A DNA stretch of 7,055 nt from Myxococcales bacterium (GTDB taxonomy: Bacteria > Myxococcota > Polyangia > Fen-1088). Positions 1-7,055 of the stretch are shown in pieces. Every line of letters starts with the position of its first letter. Positions within the stretch are counted from its first letter, which is position 1. The translations under genes and the position numbers were made by a program. Location: positions 1-7,055 of the forward strand of contig PMJE01000581.1 in the NCBI GenBank assembly GCA_003157315.1, in the 5' to 3' direction. The notes below the pieces were generated by a model. That model saw nothing but the letters and a program-made list of their open reading frames with translations, was not told where the DNA came from and ran no database searches.

Positions 1-1584
1 GTCCACATCGGCGTGATCAGCAGCAACATGGGGGCTGGGTCGGATGGATCGTGCCAAACCAGAGTTTTGGGCGACCGGGGACTCCTGTATGGCAACGATC
101 CCAACAATCCTCTCGCGTCGGTCGCACCCGGTGCTGATCCAACTTTGGGAGGTCACCCGGATCCCAATGGCTGTGGCCTGCACTCGGGCCAACGTTGGAT
201 CTCGGACATTGCGGATCCAAAGGGGAACGGGCGGATAAAGAACTACGACGGAAATATCCAGGACGTCTTCTCCTGCCTGGCCACACAGGTGGGAGTCGGT
301 GGCTGCGGGTTCGAGCATCAACTGCAATCAGTTCGCGTGGCACTAAATGCCGACTATCCCAATGATCCCAAAGACACCCCCAATCAGATCAACCCAGAAA
401 ACATTGGCTTCGTGCGCCCAAAGGGCTACCTGGCGATTGTTCTCATGACCGACGAGGATGACTGCTCTGCTGACCCGGACGACGCAATCAACGATTCGAT
501 GTTCTTGCAGACCCAGAACCCCACGACCGAAACTGCCAGCCTGCGGTGTGCGGCGCGCGGCCATGTGTGCAATGGTCTGCCGATTCCTGGCTATGAGGAC
601 CCGTCGCTAGGCTACCAGCCGCCCAACCCGCTCCCGGCGCCCAACATTGGCTTCTCAACCGCTTTTGCCAACTGCGATGCCAAGGACCAGCCCAATCCCG
701 CCACCGGCCAGACCGACCACCACTATCTTCCGCTCATCACAGTGCAGGATATGATCAATAGCGTAAACAGCGTGACCGCCTGGGTTGTCGATAGCACGGG
801 CAACTACGTCTACGACGCCAGCGGCAATCATCTCTCGGTCCAGAAGACGCCCGACAAGATTCTCGTGTCAGGCATCATCGGCTGGCCCCCGGACGCGAAC
901 TCTCTCTCGCTAGCTCAATACCAGATTGGCATAGATACCACCTCGCTTCCTGTCCCATCGAACACCTATTGGGACTACATGCCCATTTGCAGTATTCCTT
1001 CGATCAAGTCGGCCAATGGCAACATCTACAAGGCATATGGCGGACTTCGCCTGAAGAAGTTCATCGATGCCTTCCAGAAGACCGATTTGCAGGACAATCC
1101 TATTCAAAACACCTTCAGCGTGTGCAACGCTGACTTCACGGATGCGATGACCCAGATCGCCAATGCGGTGGCTCGGGTGATGAGGCCCGGCTGTGTACAA
1201 TACCCATTGGTCGACACAGATCCGAGCACGCCCGGCGTCCAGCCCGAATGCCAGGCCATCGACCGCATAGCGTGCGATGCGCCCGGACAGGGCAACTGCC
1301 TTGTCAGCGGGTATGAGGAGAATTCCCGCGCCGAGTGCATAGATCCCACTACCGGACTTCCTCTTGACCCGACAAATCCGCAAGTCGCCAATGTGCCGGA
1401 CACCGCTCGGCCTTGCTGGTACCTCTACTACGACCTGACGCCAACCACGGGTTGCGCGGACGCATACCGGGGCCAAAGAATCACTGTTCTGCGCAAGACA
1501 GGAGAAATCGCGCCTGCGGGTACGCTGCTATCGATGCAGTGCTTGACCTGCCCCACGACCGACGCGACCTGCTCCGCAGAATAG
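1..1584 (+). CDS. Cysteine-rich vWA-like secreted/lipoprotein-type protein (5' end outside window)
   Basis: Function unknown. The frame is open from base 1 to the TAG at 1582-1584, giving 527 visible residues (numbered from base 1). The first visible residues, VHIGVISSNMGAG, read as an internal beta-strand of a vWA-like fold, so the GTG at base 13 is not a credible start; any signal peptide and the first metal-site motif (DxSxS) lie upstream. Conserved-looking blocks follow: FSCLATQVGVGGCGFEHQL (about 90-108), a hydrophobic strand ending in an acidic patch, LAIVLMTDEDDC (144-155), a second strand ILVSGIIGW (287-295), then GGLRLKKFIDAF (347-358) and FSVCNADF (372-379). The C-terminal third is a cysteine-rich tail ending in CLTCPTTDATC. 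There are 20 cysteines in all, which suggests an oxidised, exported protein. From memory this arrangement matches large vWA-like protein families of myxobacteria; that assignment is inferred. It converges on vgrG and cannot share its transcript. Confidence 0.8.
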   Translation, partial: VHIGVISSNMGAGSDGSCQTRVLGDRGLLYGNDPNNPLASVAPGADPTLGGHPDPNGCGLHSGQRWISDIADPKGNGRIKNYDGNIQDVFSCLATQVGVGGCGFEHQLQSVRVALNADYPNDPKDTPNQINPENIGFVRPKGYLAIVLMTDEDDCSADPDDAINDSMFLQTQNPTTETASLRCAARGHVCNGLPIPGYEDPSLGYQPPNPLPAPNIGFSTAFANCDAKDQPNPATGQTDHHYLPLITVQDMINSVNSVTAWVVDSTGNYVYDASGNHLSVQKTPDKILVSGIIGWPPDANSLSLAQYQIGIDTTSLPVPSNTYWDYMPICSIPSIKSANGNIYKAYGGLRLKKFIDAFQKTDLQDNPIQNTFSVCNADFTDAMTQIANAVARVMRPGCVQYPLVDTDPSTPGVQPECQAIDRIACDAPGQGNCLVSGYEENSRAECIDPTTGLPLDPTNPQVANVPDTARPCWYLYYDLTPTTGCADAYRGQRITVLRKTGEIAPAGTLLSMQCLTCPTTDATCSAE

Positions 1585-1598
1585 CGGCGTGAAGCCGC
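1584..1598. terminator. Short hairpin between convergent genes, possible weak bidirectional terminator
   Basis: A perfect 5-bp stem, GCGGC paired with GCCGC around the loop GTGAA, begins on the last base of the plus-strand stop codon. No run of T follows on either strand, so it lacks the hallmark of an intrinsic terminator. A competing pairing exists between CCGCG (1595-1599) and CGCGG (1619-1623). Its position between two convergent genes only 39 bases apart is the main reason to list it. It could equally be chance in GC-rich DNA. Confidence 0.25.
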
Positions 1599-1623
1599 GG
1601 TCCGAGGACACGCCCGTTCGCGG

Positions 1624-3816
1624 TCATCCGTTGATCTTGACCATGACTCCTCCGCTGATCTCAGTCGTGGTATCGCCGGATACCTTGGCGTTCTGACCCG
1701 AAAGCGTCGCCCCAGCGGCGGCCAGCTCAAGTTTGGACTGGGCGCCGCTAGCGCTCAATGTCTTCTTGCCTTCGATGGTCACTGTGCCATCGCTATTCAG
1801 ACCAAGACTCGCGTCGCCACACACCAGCTTGATCTCCTTGGCGGCCGTGATGGTGATGACACCATCCTTGAGATCCACGCTGCAGGTCCCATTCTTGGTC
1901 GAGGTGACGCTGTAGTGCTGATTGGCGGAGATGTTGTACTCGCCATCTACCGTAGTCGTCTTGTGCGACCCGACGACTACCAGGGTGTCGCCGTTCTCGA
2001 CTTCAACTGTTCTGCCCCCGTAGTACGTCCCGTCGTGGGCGCCAAAGATCGCATCGGTGTTGGTACCCTCGACCGTCATCTTGCGGTCGGCACTGTAGGT
2101 TTGCGCCTCGTTCTTGGTTACGCTGATGCTCTCGTTCCCATGCACCGTCACCTTGCGATCGGCCTGCACAGTGAGACTCTGGTCGTGCTTGACCAGGGTG
2201 GACATGTTCCGTTCAGCCTGGACGTGCAGCTCCTCGTGGCCCTTGTTGTCTTCAAAGCGGATCTCATTGAAGTTGGCTTCAGTGCCCTTCTTGCTGCTGC
2301 GGGTCTTGATCCCACTTTGGGTCTTGTGCTCCGGCAGCGCATAGGGCGGCATGTTGTCCGCGTTGTAGACACTGCCCGTGACCAGTGGCCGATCCAGATC
2401 GCCCTCCAAAAACTCCACCACCACCTCGTTGCCCACGCGTGGGATGTGAATCGCGCCCCAGCGATTCCCCGCCCAAGGGTGCGCAACCCGCACCCAACAT
2501 GAGCCGTTCTCGTCGAAGACTCCCTCGCGATCCCAGTGGAATTGCACCTTGATCCGCCCGTACTTGTCAGTCCAGATCTCTTCGTCGGCTGGCCCCACCA
2601 CGCGCGCGGTCTGCGGGCCCCGAACCATGGGCTTCTCCAGCCGCGGCGATCGAAACTGGGTCTGGCTGTCGATCGCGGTGACTGCGATCTCACAGGGCAC
2701 CCCGAGCGGATGGCTTCCCGATGTGAAGGGCGAGTTGCGCAGCGTGATCTCGGTCCCGGTTACCAAGAACCGCCGGTTCGCATACGCCTCGCAGTTGGCA
2801 AGGGAAAACAGAAACCCAGTTGTCAGCCAGCGTGCGGTGCCTTTGCCCTGATAGCGCTGGACTGCGCAGCGGTTCTCCTCCAGCCGCATCTGGGCGAGCC
2901 GTTCGCCTTCTTCCCGGCTCTTGTCCGGCGCCGCCTCGTCTTCCGTGTCTTCCTGGTTCTCCGCCAGAACGCACTTGGCTGGGTAGTCGTAGACCGCCAG
3001 TTCTGCGCACTTCGGCTCTGTTTCGACCTGGCGGCGCACGGTCAGCTCTGCGTTCCGGCCGTGCAGCCGGAAATCGAAGTCCGCAAGGGTGACGGTGTCT
3101 GGCCGGATCGTGAAGCTGTCCTGCCAGGTCTGCAAATAGTCCGAAGAACTAGAACTACTCGACGGGTTCCCCATCCACACTGCATCGAAGCCCTCGTGCA
3201 CCTCATGCGAGCTGAGCGAGTCCAACAGCACCAGGGTGTGTCCCTTCTCGCTGTGCTCGAAGTAGTAGTAGATGCCCTCATGGGCGAGGATTCGGCTTAT
3301 GAATTCGAAGTCGGATTCGCGATACTGGGTTACGCAGTCCCAGCGTCGGTACTTGCCGAGCAGCGACTCACGAAATGGGCTGAGCTTGTGCTGGCGTAGG
3401 ATCTGCTTGACCACCTCAGGCACGGTCGTGTTCTGAAAGATCCGACAGTCCCGGTTGAGGGTCAGCAGCCACAATTCGGGGCTGATAGTCGCGCGGTAGT
3501 GCGCGTACCCGTCTCGCCACCCCAGCCGCTGGGCCCTGGTGACAATCCCGCTGAAATAGCGAACTTTGTCGGTCGCAAGCGGCAAACAAATGGTCAGGGT
3601 CTGCCCCAACAGGGTCTGCGGTTGGAGAATTCCATCTGGGCCGAGCACCTGCCGTAGCGCCTCGGGTTCGCTCAGGTTCACCAACTCGACCTGATACTCG
3701 AACAGGCACCCCAGGGATTCATGGCCTTGCACCTCGCACACGCCCAGCGTGTTGTCCTTCAAACCGGTAACTGTCACCGTCATCGCCGACGGCGAAATGT
3801 CGAAAGCAGTGCTCAT
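1624..3816 (-). CDS. vgrG: Type VI secretion system spike protein VgrG (TssI)
   Basis: Trimeric spike that caps the Hcp tube and is fired into target cells by the T6SS sheath. The 730-residue protein is complete. Residues 1 to about 390 form the gp27-like base, with the family-typical segment RESDFEFISRILAHEGIYYYFEH (166-188). About 405-485 is the gp5-like OB fold, recognised by TDKYGRIKVQFHWDREG (416-432), WVRVAHPWAGNRWGAIHIPRVG (441-462) and FLEGDLDRPLVTGSVYNADN (469-488). From about 515 to the end come short beta-strand repeats rich in T, V, D and N, the triple-stranded beta-helix needle. It ends in SGGVMVKING, with no fused toxin or adhesin domain, so it is a non-evolved VgrG of ordinary length. 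Oddities are seven consecutive serines (219-225) and an acidic stretch (about 286-308). The ATG overlaps the tagF stop as ATGA and no clear Shine-Dalgarno site is seen, which points to translational coupling. Nothing follows it on the same strand in the window. Confidence 0.97.
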   Translation of the reverse strand: MSTAFDISPSAMTVTVTGLKDNTLGVCEVQGHESLGCLFEYQVELVNLSEPEALRQVLGPDGILQPQTLLGQTLTICLPLATDKVRYFSGIVTRAQRLGWRDGYAHYRATISPELWLLTLNRDCRIFQNTTVPEVVKQILRQHKLSPFRESLLGKYRRWDCVTQYRESDFEFISRILAHEGIYYYFEHSEKGHTLVLLDSLSSHEVHEGFDAVWMGNPSSSSSSSDYLQTWQDSFTIRPDTVTLADFDFRLHGRNAELTVRRQVETEPKCAELAVYDYPAKCVLAENQEDTEDEAAPDKSREEGERLAQMRLEENRCAVQRYQGKGTARWLTTGFLFSLANCEAYANRRFLVTGTEITLRNSPFTSGSHPLGVPCEIAVTAIDSQTQFRSPRLEKPMVRGPQTARVVGPADEEIWTDKYGRIKVQFHWDREGVFDENGSCWVRVAHPWAGNRWGAIHIPRVGNEVVVEFLEGDLDRPLVTGSVYNADNMPPYALPEHKTQSGIKTRSSKKGTEANFNEIRFEDNKGHEELHVQAERNMSTLVKHDQSLTVQADRKVTVHGNESISVTKNEAQTYSADRKMTVEGTNTDAIFGAHDGTYYGGRTVEVENGDTLVVVGSHKTTTVDGEYNISANQHYSVTSTKNGTCSVDLKDGVITITAAKEIKLVCGDASLGLNSDGTVTIEGKKTLSASGAQSKLELAAAGATLSGQNAKVSGDTTTEISGGVMVKING
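3142..3162 (-). repeat. Seven-serine tract within vgrG with a small direct repeat
   Basis: This segment encodes S219-S225 of VgrG, directly after Gly-Asn-Pro and before Asp-Tyr. The serine codons are mixed (TCG, AGT, AGT, TCT, AGT, TCT, TCG), but on the plus strand the six-base unit AGAACT occurs twice in tandem (3145-3156) and is followed by another ACT. The tract probably forms a flexible loop in the gp27-like part of the spike. The tandem units could allow in-frame length change; that is inference. Confidence 0.7.
3813..3816 (-). promoter_or_regulatory. ATGA stop-start overlap coupling tagF to vgrG
   Basis: Read on the minus strand, 3816 to 3813 is ATGA: the ATG opens vgrG and the TGA closes tagF. 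The bases just upstream hold no recognisable purine-rich ribosome-binding site. Ribosomes finishing TagF therefore probably re-initiate on vgrG. The overlap is seen directly; the coupling is inferred. Confidence 0.75.
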
Positions 3817-4745
3817 GGTGGTGGTGCCAGGTTGCGGGCCCAGTGGTCGCTGAAGAGATGCAACACGTCGGCCAACGATGCGTCCCCTCCCGCCAACACC
3901 CGCCTCTGGGGAAGCGAGAGCTTCTCCATCGCGTTCACGGGAACCACGGGGGCGCGCAAAGTCCAGTGGCGCGAGCCCTCGTGGTCAGGATCCGCCAGGT
4001 AGGCAAGCATCAGGCTGGGCGCTGGGCCGAGCGCGATGAGCAGCCGGCCGCTTTCTCGCGTCCAAAGAAACGACGGTATCTGCGCGGCCAGGCGCCGTCG
4101 CACAAGTTCCAACCAAAACGCTCGTAGCTCGTCGGTTGGAGCCGGGCAATCAAGAACCAGCACCCCAGCAGGCGAGTCAGCTTGTCGCGCTTGAGCACAA
4201 GCTGTGCCGAGCGCAACCAGAGCATAGGCCGCAGCCTCGCACGATCCGCCCAAGGCTGCGCAAAGGTCAGCGCAGCTCGATCTGAGCAAGAGCGCGTCCA
4301 GCGCCTGGACATCCGGCCGAATATCGGACGCCAAAGCGTCAATCTCGGCCGCCAATTGACCGGTGGCCAGTCGATGCGCGGTGGTAGCCAGTCGGGCGGC
4401 GGCCTCGCACAAGGATGCAAGCCGCAGGGGAAACAGCGGAATCTCTACACTCGACGAATGATTCAGTGACGCGAAAACCACTACTGGGAAGAACCGGCCC
4501 ACGGCGTCGTGGCCGGGCACAAAGACCCCGATGAACGGCGAGGCATCCGCGGCCAAAGACACCAGGAAACACGTCGGCTCCACGGGTAGCCGGGCGCGCT
4601 GCAGGTGCTCGACCCCTTCTTGAAACCAGCGGTCGAGCCCGGCCTGCACAAATGCGCCAGCGTTGATCCGGACGAAGTCGCGCTCCGCGGGAATCTTTCC
4701 GTAGAAACCCACCACAGCGGGCACTGCGCTTGCTAATTGCGACAC
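3813..4745 (-). CDS. tagF: Type VI secretion system-associated protein TagF
   Basis: TagF is known in Pseudomonas aeruginosa and Agrobacterium as a post-translational repressor of T6SS assembly, acting in the cytoplasm through the forkhead protein Fha. This copy is 310 residues and complete. The N-terminal TagF domain is clear: GFYGKIPAERDFVR (13-26), DRWFQEGVEHLQ (38-49) and GVFVPGHDAVGRFFPVVVF (73-91), the last corresponding to the family's usual P-S-x-D-x-V-G-R-x-F-P block. The second half is less conserved, helical and alanine/leucine-rich, with seven cysteines spread over the whole protein; IPSFLWTR (223-230) fits the family's tryptophan motif. No signal peptide or membrane segment is seen. 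The chosen start is GTG at 4745-4743, overlapping the tssM end by 13 bases, with only a weak GGGG about nine bases upstream. A second in-frame GTG at 4724 would also leave the conserved domain intact. No PpkA, PppA or Fha gene is in the window, so its partners are not visible. Confidence 0.95.
   Translation of the reverse strand: MSQLASAVPAVVGFYGKIPAERDFVRINAGAFVQAGLDRWFQEGVEHLQRARLPVEPTCFLVSLAADASPFIGVFVPGHDAVGRFFPVVVFASLNHSSSVEIPLFPLRLASLCEAAARLATTAHRLATGQLAAEIDALASDIRPDVQALDALLLRSSCADLCAALGGSCEAAAYALVALGTACAQARQADSPAGVLVLDCPAPTDELRAFWLELVRRRLAAQIPSFLWTRESGRLLIALGPAPSLMLAYLADPDHEGSRHWTLRAPVVPVNAMEKLSLPQRRVLAGGDASLADVLHLFSDHWARNLAPPP
4733..4745 (-). promoter_or_regulatory. 13-base overlap of the tssM end with the tagF start
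   Basis: The tssM frame ends TGT CGC AAT TAG while the tagF frame begins GTG TCG CAA TTA G over the same bases. The last residues of TssM (Cys-Arg-Asn) are therefore fixed together with the first residues of TagF (fMet-Ser-Gln-Leu). This arrangement supports a single transcript and probable translational coupling. Confidence 0.7.
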
Positions 4746-7055
4746 GCGGCAGCCCCGGGCGTGATGCTGCGTGGAAGCGCGAAACGCGCAAACAGGTCGC
4801 GCACGGTATCCGGCTTGAAATCGACTTGCACCTTCCCCTGGCCGAGTGCAGGCGTGAACGAAAGTGAGATGACATCCCGGTTGCCGCTGGGGCTTGCCCC
4901 TTGGCCGAGCAAGTGAAACAGGGCCCAGTCGCTGTCCTCGCGCGGGCCGAGGGATTCCACTTCATCGGACTTGATATACAGACGCAAAAGCGCGCGCCGG
5001 GACGGCCACAGGATCTCATCCCAGCGCTCCACCGCGTTGAGACCCACGACCTTCTTGCCGCCAGTGTCGAGCACGATCTTCGAATATTGTGCCGACGGGC
5101 GAATGCGCACCTCGACCGGCATGCCCAGTCTGGCCGGCTCCTTGGCGAAAAGTCGGCTCGACAGATCCTGGGCGCGCGACAAGAACTTCAGGAAGTCGTC
5201 TCGGTATCTGACCGAGGCTCCTTCCTTGACCCGGAAGATGGAGCCCGCGCGTTCGATGTCGGCCTGCAATGCCTCGGCGAAGTACTGCCAAAGAATGCCG
5301 GTGGCCGGCTGGAAGAATCTTTCCATATCGGCCAGGCGCGCCTCGACGGTCGCCTTGCCCGTGGCAAAGGGGAACTTCCCTGCCAAGAGATCGTCAAAAG
5401 CCACCACCACGGTTTCGCACCACTTGCGATTGGCCAGTTCCGCGCTCGCCCCCACCACTGCCACCTCGGCCCCGCGCAAGGGCGGCATTAGAATGCGTTC
5501 CAACAGACCATGTTCCCAACCCCGGTCGTTGTAGCGAGCGATCAAGCCGGACAGGCTAGTTCGCTGAGTCTTGAGCGCGGCCTGGAATGCCTTGGGCTCG
5601 GGTGTACCCTGCTCGCCCATGGCGGCCGCGATCTCTAGCAGGATCTGGTTGTATTGCTCGAAGCCGGTCGGCTTCACCGCCCCGAAGTGCAGCAAGCCGT
5701 CGAACTCGTCCGACACCTGCTTCTCTCCTCGATTCTCGCTGGCCAACGGGTCGGCGCGAGGAACCGCGAAGTCCGCCGCGCCTCTGAGCCGGCCCGGCGC
5801 CCTGCCCGCCAGCGATTCGTCCTCGAGACTCAGATTCTCACCCAGGTTGCGCCAGATGGTATCGAAGGGTTTGTCACTCGCGAGCTTCTTCAAGAGCGCG
5901 CGGGTCTGCTCCAGGGTGGTCGGCTCACGCACCGCCAGGCCCAGCAGAAACGTCTTCCACACACCCACGTACTGAGCGAAGTAGTCGGTCTTGATTCGCG
6001 CAATGGCCTTGGCATCCTGGGCTTTGCGTTCCTGGCCGAGGATCCACGCATCGTCGTCGACATCTTGGGCCTTCTGCATCTGCGCGAGACGCTGCTTGAC
6101 CATGCGACAGCCGGCCGGGGTGAAAGCGCCGCGCACCGCGGTTGTCGGCCGCTTCTGTCCTTCTTCGACCTGGAAGAACGTGACCGCGCTGCCCAGCAGG
6201 TCCACCAGCTTCAAATCGCGCGGCATGGCCGGGTCATTGATGATCTCGGCCAACGGATCGTCGCCCAGCCCGATCAGTTTGGCCCGGGCCACGCTCACGA
6301 ACTTGGCATCCCGGTCAATCAGCTCGGCGGGATCCCGAGTTCCCGCCGCGTAGGAACGCACCAGGCTCTCCACCACGTGCGGAGCCCGCGAAGTCGCCAC
6401 TGGCCCGGTCAAACTCTCCCAGCGCGCCGCTGCCCTCTGCCCTGCGCGCTTGCACGCCTCGAACCAGTGCGCGGTGCGGGGAGTGGGTTCGTCGGGTGCC
6501 TTGGTCTCAGTGAGCAGCAAGTGCAAAACTAGGGCGTCCATCAGTTCAGCCGGCGCAAGCCCAGAAGCCTTGGCCATATCCGCGCGCAAAATGGGACGCA
6601 CGAGCAAACGTTCGATGGTCGTGCGCAAGCTCTGGTTGACCGCAGAGCGGGGAAACAGCACCGAAGCTTCGCGGTCCTCCGCCATGGTCTTGGCCATGGC
6701 CTCGACGGATTCCAAGGTCTCGGCCGAGGGCAAGGGGGCGACCTTCTGGCCTTGCCGACTGGCCGACAGCCTGTCGACGAATCGGCGCGCCTCGTGGATG
6801 AACTCCCGACTGCTGCAATACGACCGAATCGGCAGAAAGAGAAACCCGGCCGCTCCCGCCAGTGCGCAAGCAGTAAGGAGCAACCGCCTAATTCGCTGTC
6901 TCAGCAAGACCCGGGCGCTGCGGATGGCGACGTCCTTGTCGGGGAAGACCACCTCGGTGAAGAAATCACGCAGAAAGTAACTCTTGGGCTTGCTGACCGC
7001 CACCGCCGCTGCCCGCGCAGGGACGCCGAATGCCTCGGCCATCGACTTCATGATC
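4733..7055 (-). CDS. tssM: Type VI secretion system membrane subunit TssM (IcmF family), C-terminal two-thirds; start outside window
   Basis: TssM is the inner-membrane scaffold of the T6SS membrane complex, binding TssL in the inner membrane and the lipoprotein TssJ from the periplasm. About 774 residues are visible, against roughly 1,100-1,300 for the family, and the frame is still open at base 7055. The ATG at 7051-7049 is therefore internal (numbered here as residue 1). The cytoplasmic segment YFLRDFFTEVVFPDKD (25-40) is the conserved stretch before the third membrane helix, seen at about 56-75 and flanked by arginines. The rest is periplasmic: the IcmF-related region contains RGAFTPAGC (307-315) and YFAQYVGVWKTFL (357-369). 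The C-terminal part has WCETVVVAFDDLLAGKFPF (544-562), MERFFQPATGILWQYFAEAL (576-595) and SDWALFHLLGQG (707-718), and closes with the beta-rich tail typical of the family. The first two membrane helices and any Walker A site lie beyond the window. No frameshift or internal stop is seen. Confidence 0.95.
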   Translation of the reverse strand, partial: IMKSMAEAFGVPARAAAVAVSKPKSYFLRDFFTEVVFPDKDVAIRSARVLLRQRIRRLLLTACALAGAAGFLFLPIRSYCSSREFIHEARRFVDRLSASRQGQKVAPLPSAETLESVEAMAKTMAEDREASVLFPRSAVNQSLRTTIERLLVRPILRADMAKASGLAPAELMDALVLHLLLTETKAPDEPTPRTAHWFEACKRAGQRAAARWESLTGPVATSRAPHVVESLVRSYAAGTRDPAELIDRDAKFVSVARAKLIGLGDDPLAEIINDPAMPRDLKLVDLLGSAVTFFQVEEGQKRPTTAVRGAFTPAGCRMVKQRLAQMQKAQDVDDDAWILGQERKAQDAKAIARIKTDYFAQYVGVWKTFLLGLAVREPTTLEQTRALLKKLASDKPFDTIWRNLGENLSLEDESLAGRAPGRLRGAADFAVPRADPLASENRGEKQVSDEFDGLLHFGAVKPTGFEQYNQILLEIAAAMGEQGTPEPKAFQAALKTQRTSLSGLIARYNDRGWEHGLLERILMPPLRGAEVAVVGASAELANRKWCETVVVAFDDLLAGKFPFATGKATVEARLADMERFFQPATGILWQYFAEALQADIERAGSIFRVKEGASVRYRDDFLKFLSRAQDLSSRLFAKEPARLGMPVEVRIRPSAQYSKIVLDTGGKKVVGLNAVERWDEILWPSRRALLRLYIKSDEVESLGPREDSDWALFHLLGQGASPSGNRDVISLSFTPALGQGKVQVDFKPDTVRDLFARFALPRSITPGAAACRN

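Noticed and set aside
13..15. GTG as the start of the plus-strand gene
   Set aside because: The frame is open to base 1 and the residues before and after it (VHIGVISSNMGAG) look like an internal beta-strand, with no signal peptide. The gene is cut by the window edge.
910..1476. Minus-strand open frame (188 codons) opposite the vWA-like gene, considered as a possible T6SS immunity gene after vgrG
   Set aside because: The plus-strand frame has the conserved blocks and patterned cysteines. The minus-strand product has no signal peptide, domain or ribosome site, and it begins far from the vgrG end.
1630..2260. Repeated short T/V/D/N-rich units as a possible DNA repeat array
   Set aside because: The repetition is at protein level (the beta-helix needle of VgrG). 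The DNA units are not similar enough to form a repeat array.
1915..2502. Plus-strand open frame (195 codons) opposite the VgrG needle
   Set aside because: The valine- and leucine-rich translation is the mirror of the repetitive beta-helix codons on the other strand, not a separate gene.
2536..3399. Long plus-strand open frame (287 codons) opposite vgrG
   Set aside because: It is antisense to the conserved gp27-like and OB-fold regions of VgrG. Its translation shows no domain or coherent hydrophobic pattern.
5654..6532. Long plus-strand open frame (292 codons) opposite tssM
   Set aside because: It lies wholly antisense to a well-supported TssM coding region. Its translation is rich in R, H and Q with no recognisable domain, as expected of a shadow frame in GC-rich DNA.
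7049..7051. ATG as the true start of tssM
   Set aside because: The visible protein begins just before the third membrane helix of the family and lacks the first two helices and the cytoplasmic domain. The frame continues past the window edge.

Overview
This window appears to be the 3' end of a type VI secretion system (T6SS) operon on the minus strand, meeting the 3' end of a cysteine-rich secreted-type gene on the plus strand. The DNA is fairly GC-rich (roughly 60% by eye). The plus-strand protein has the look of the large von Willebrand factor A (vWA)-like secreted or lipoprotein families common in Myxococcota, so a myxobacterium or related deltaproteobacterial lineage is the best guess. 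That taxonomic call is inference from protein style, not from a marker gene.

Layout on the plus strand: bases 1-1584 hold the C-terminal 527 residues of the vWA-like protein, whose true start lies before the window. A gap of only 39 bases (1585-1623) separates it from the T6SS genes, which run the opposite way. In minus-strand reading order these are the C-terminal 774 or so residues of TssM (7055 to 4733, N-terminus outside the window), TagF (4745 to 3813, complete) and VgrG/TssI (3816 to 1624, complete). TssM and TagF overlap by 13 bases and TagF and VgrG by 4 bases (ATGA), so the three are almost certainly one transcript with coupled translation. There is no gene-free stretch above 40 bases, and I see no RNA gene, insertion sequence, CRISPR array, attachment site or promoter.

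How the genes fit together: TssM is the inner-membrane anchor of the T6SS membrane complex. VgrG is the trimeric spike at the tip of the ejected Hcp tube. TagF is known in Pseudomonas and Agrobacterium as a post-translational brake on T6SS assembly. The window therefore joins a structural gene, a regulator and the spike at the end of an apparatus operon. VgrG carries no fused toxin domain, and no PAAR, adaptor, effector or immunity gene follows it, so its cargo must be encoded elsewhere. I did not find a convincing undescribed system here. The least characterised item is the cysteine-rich vWA-like protein, and the most distinctive local oddities are the seven-serine tract and acidic insertion in VgrG and the overlap-encoded end of TssM.
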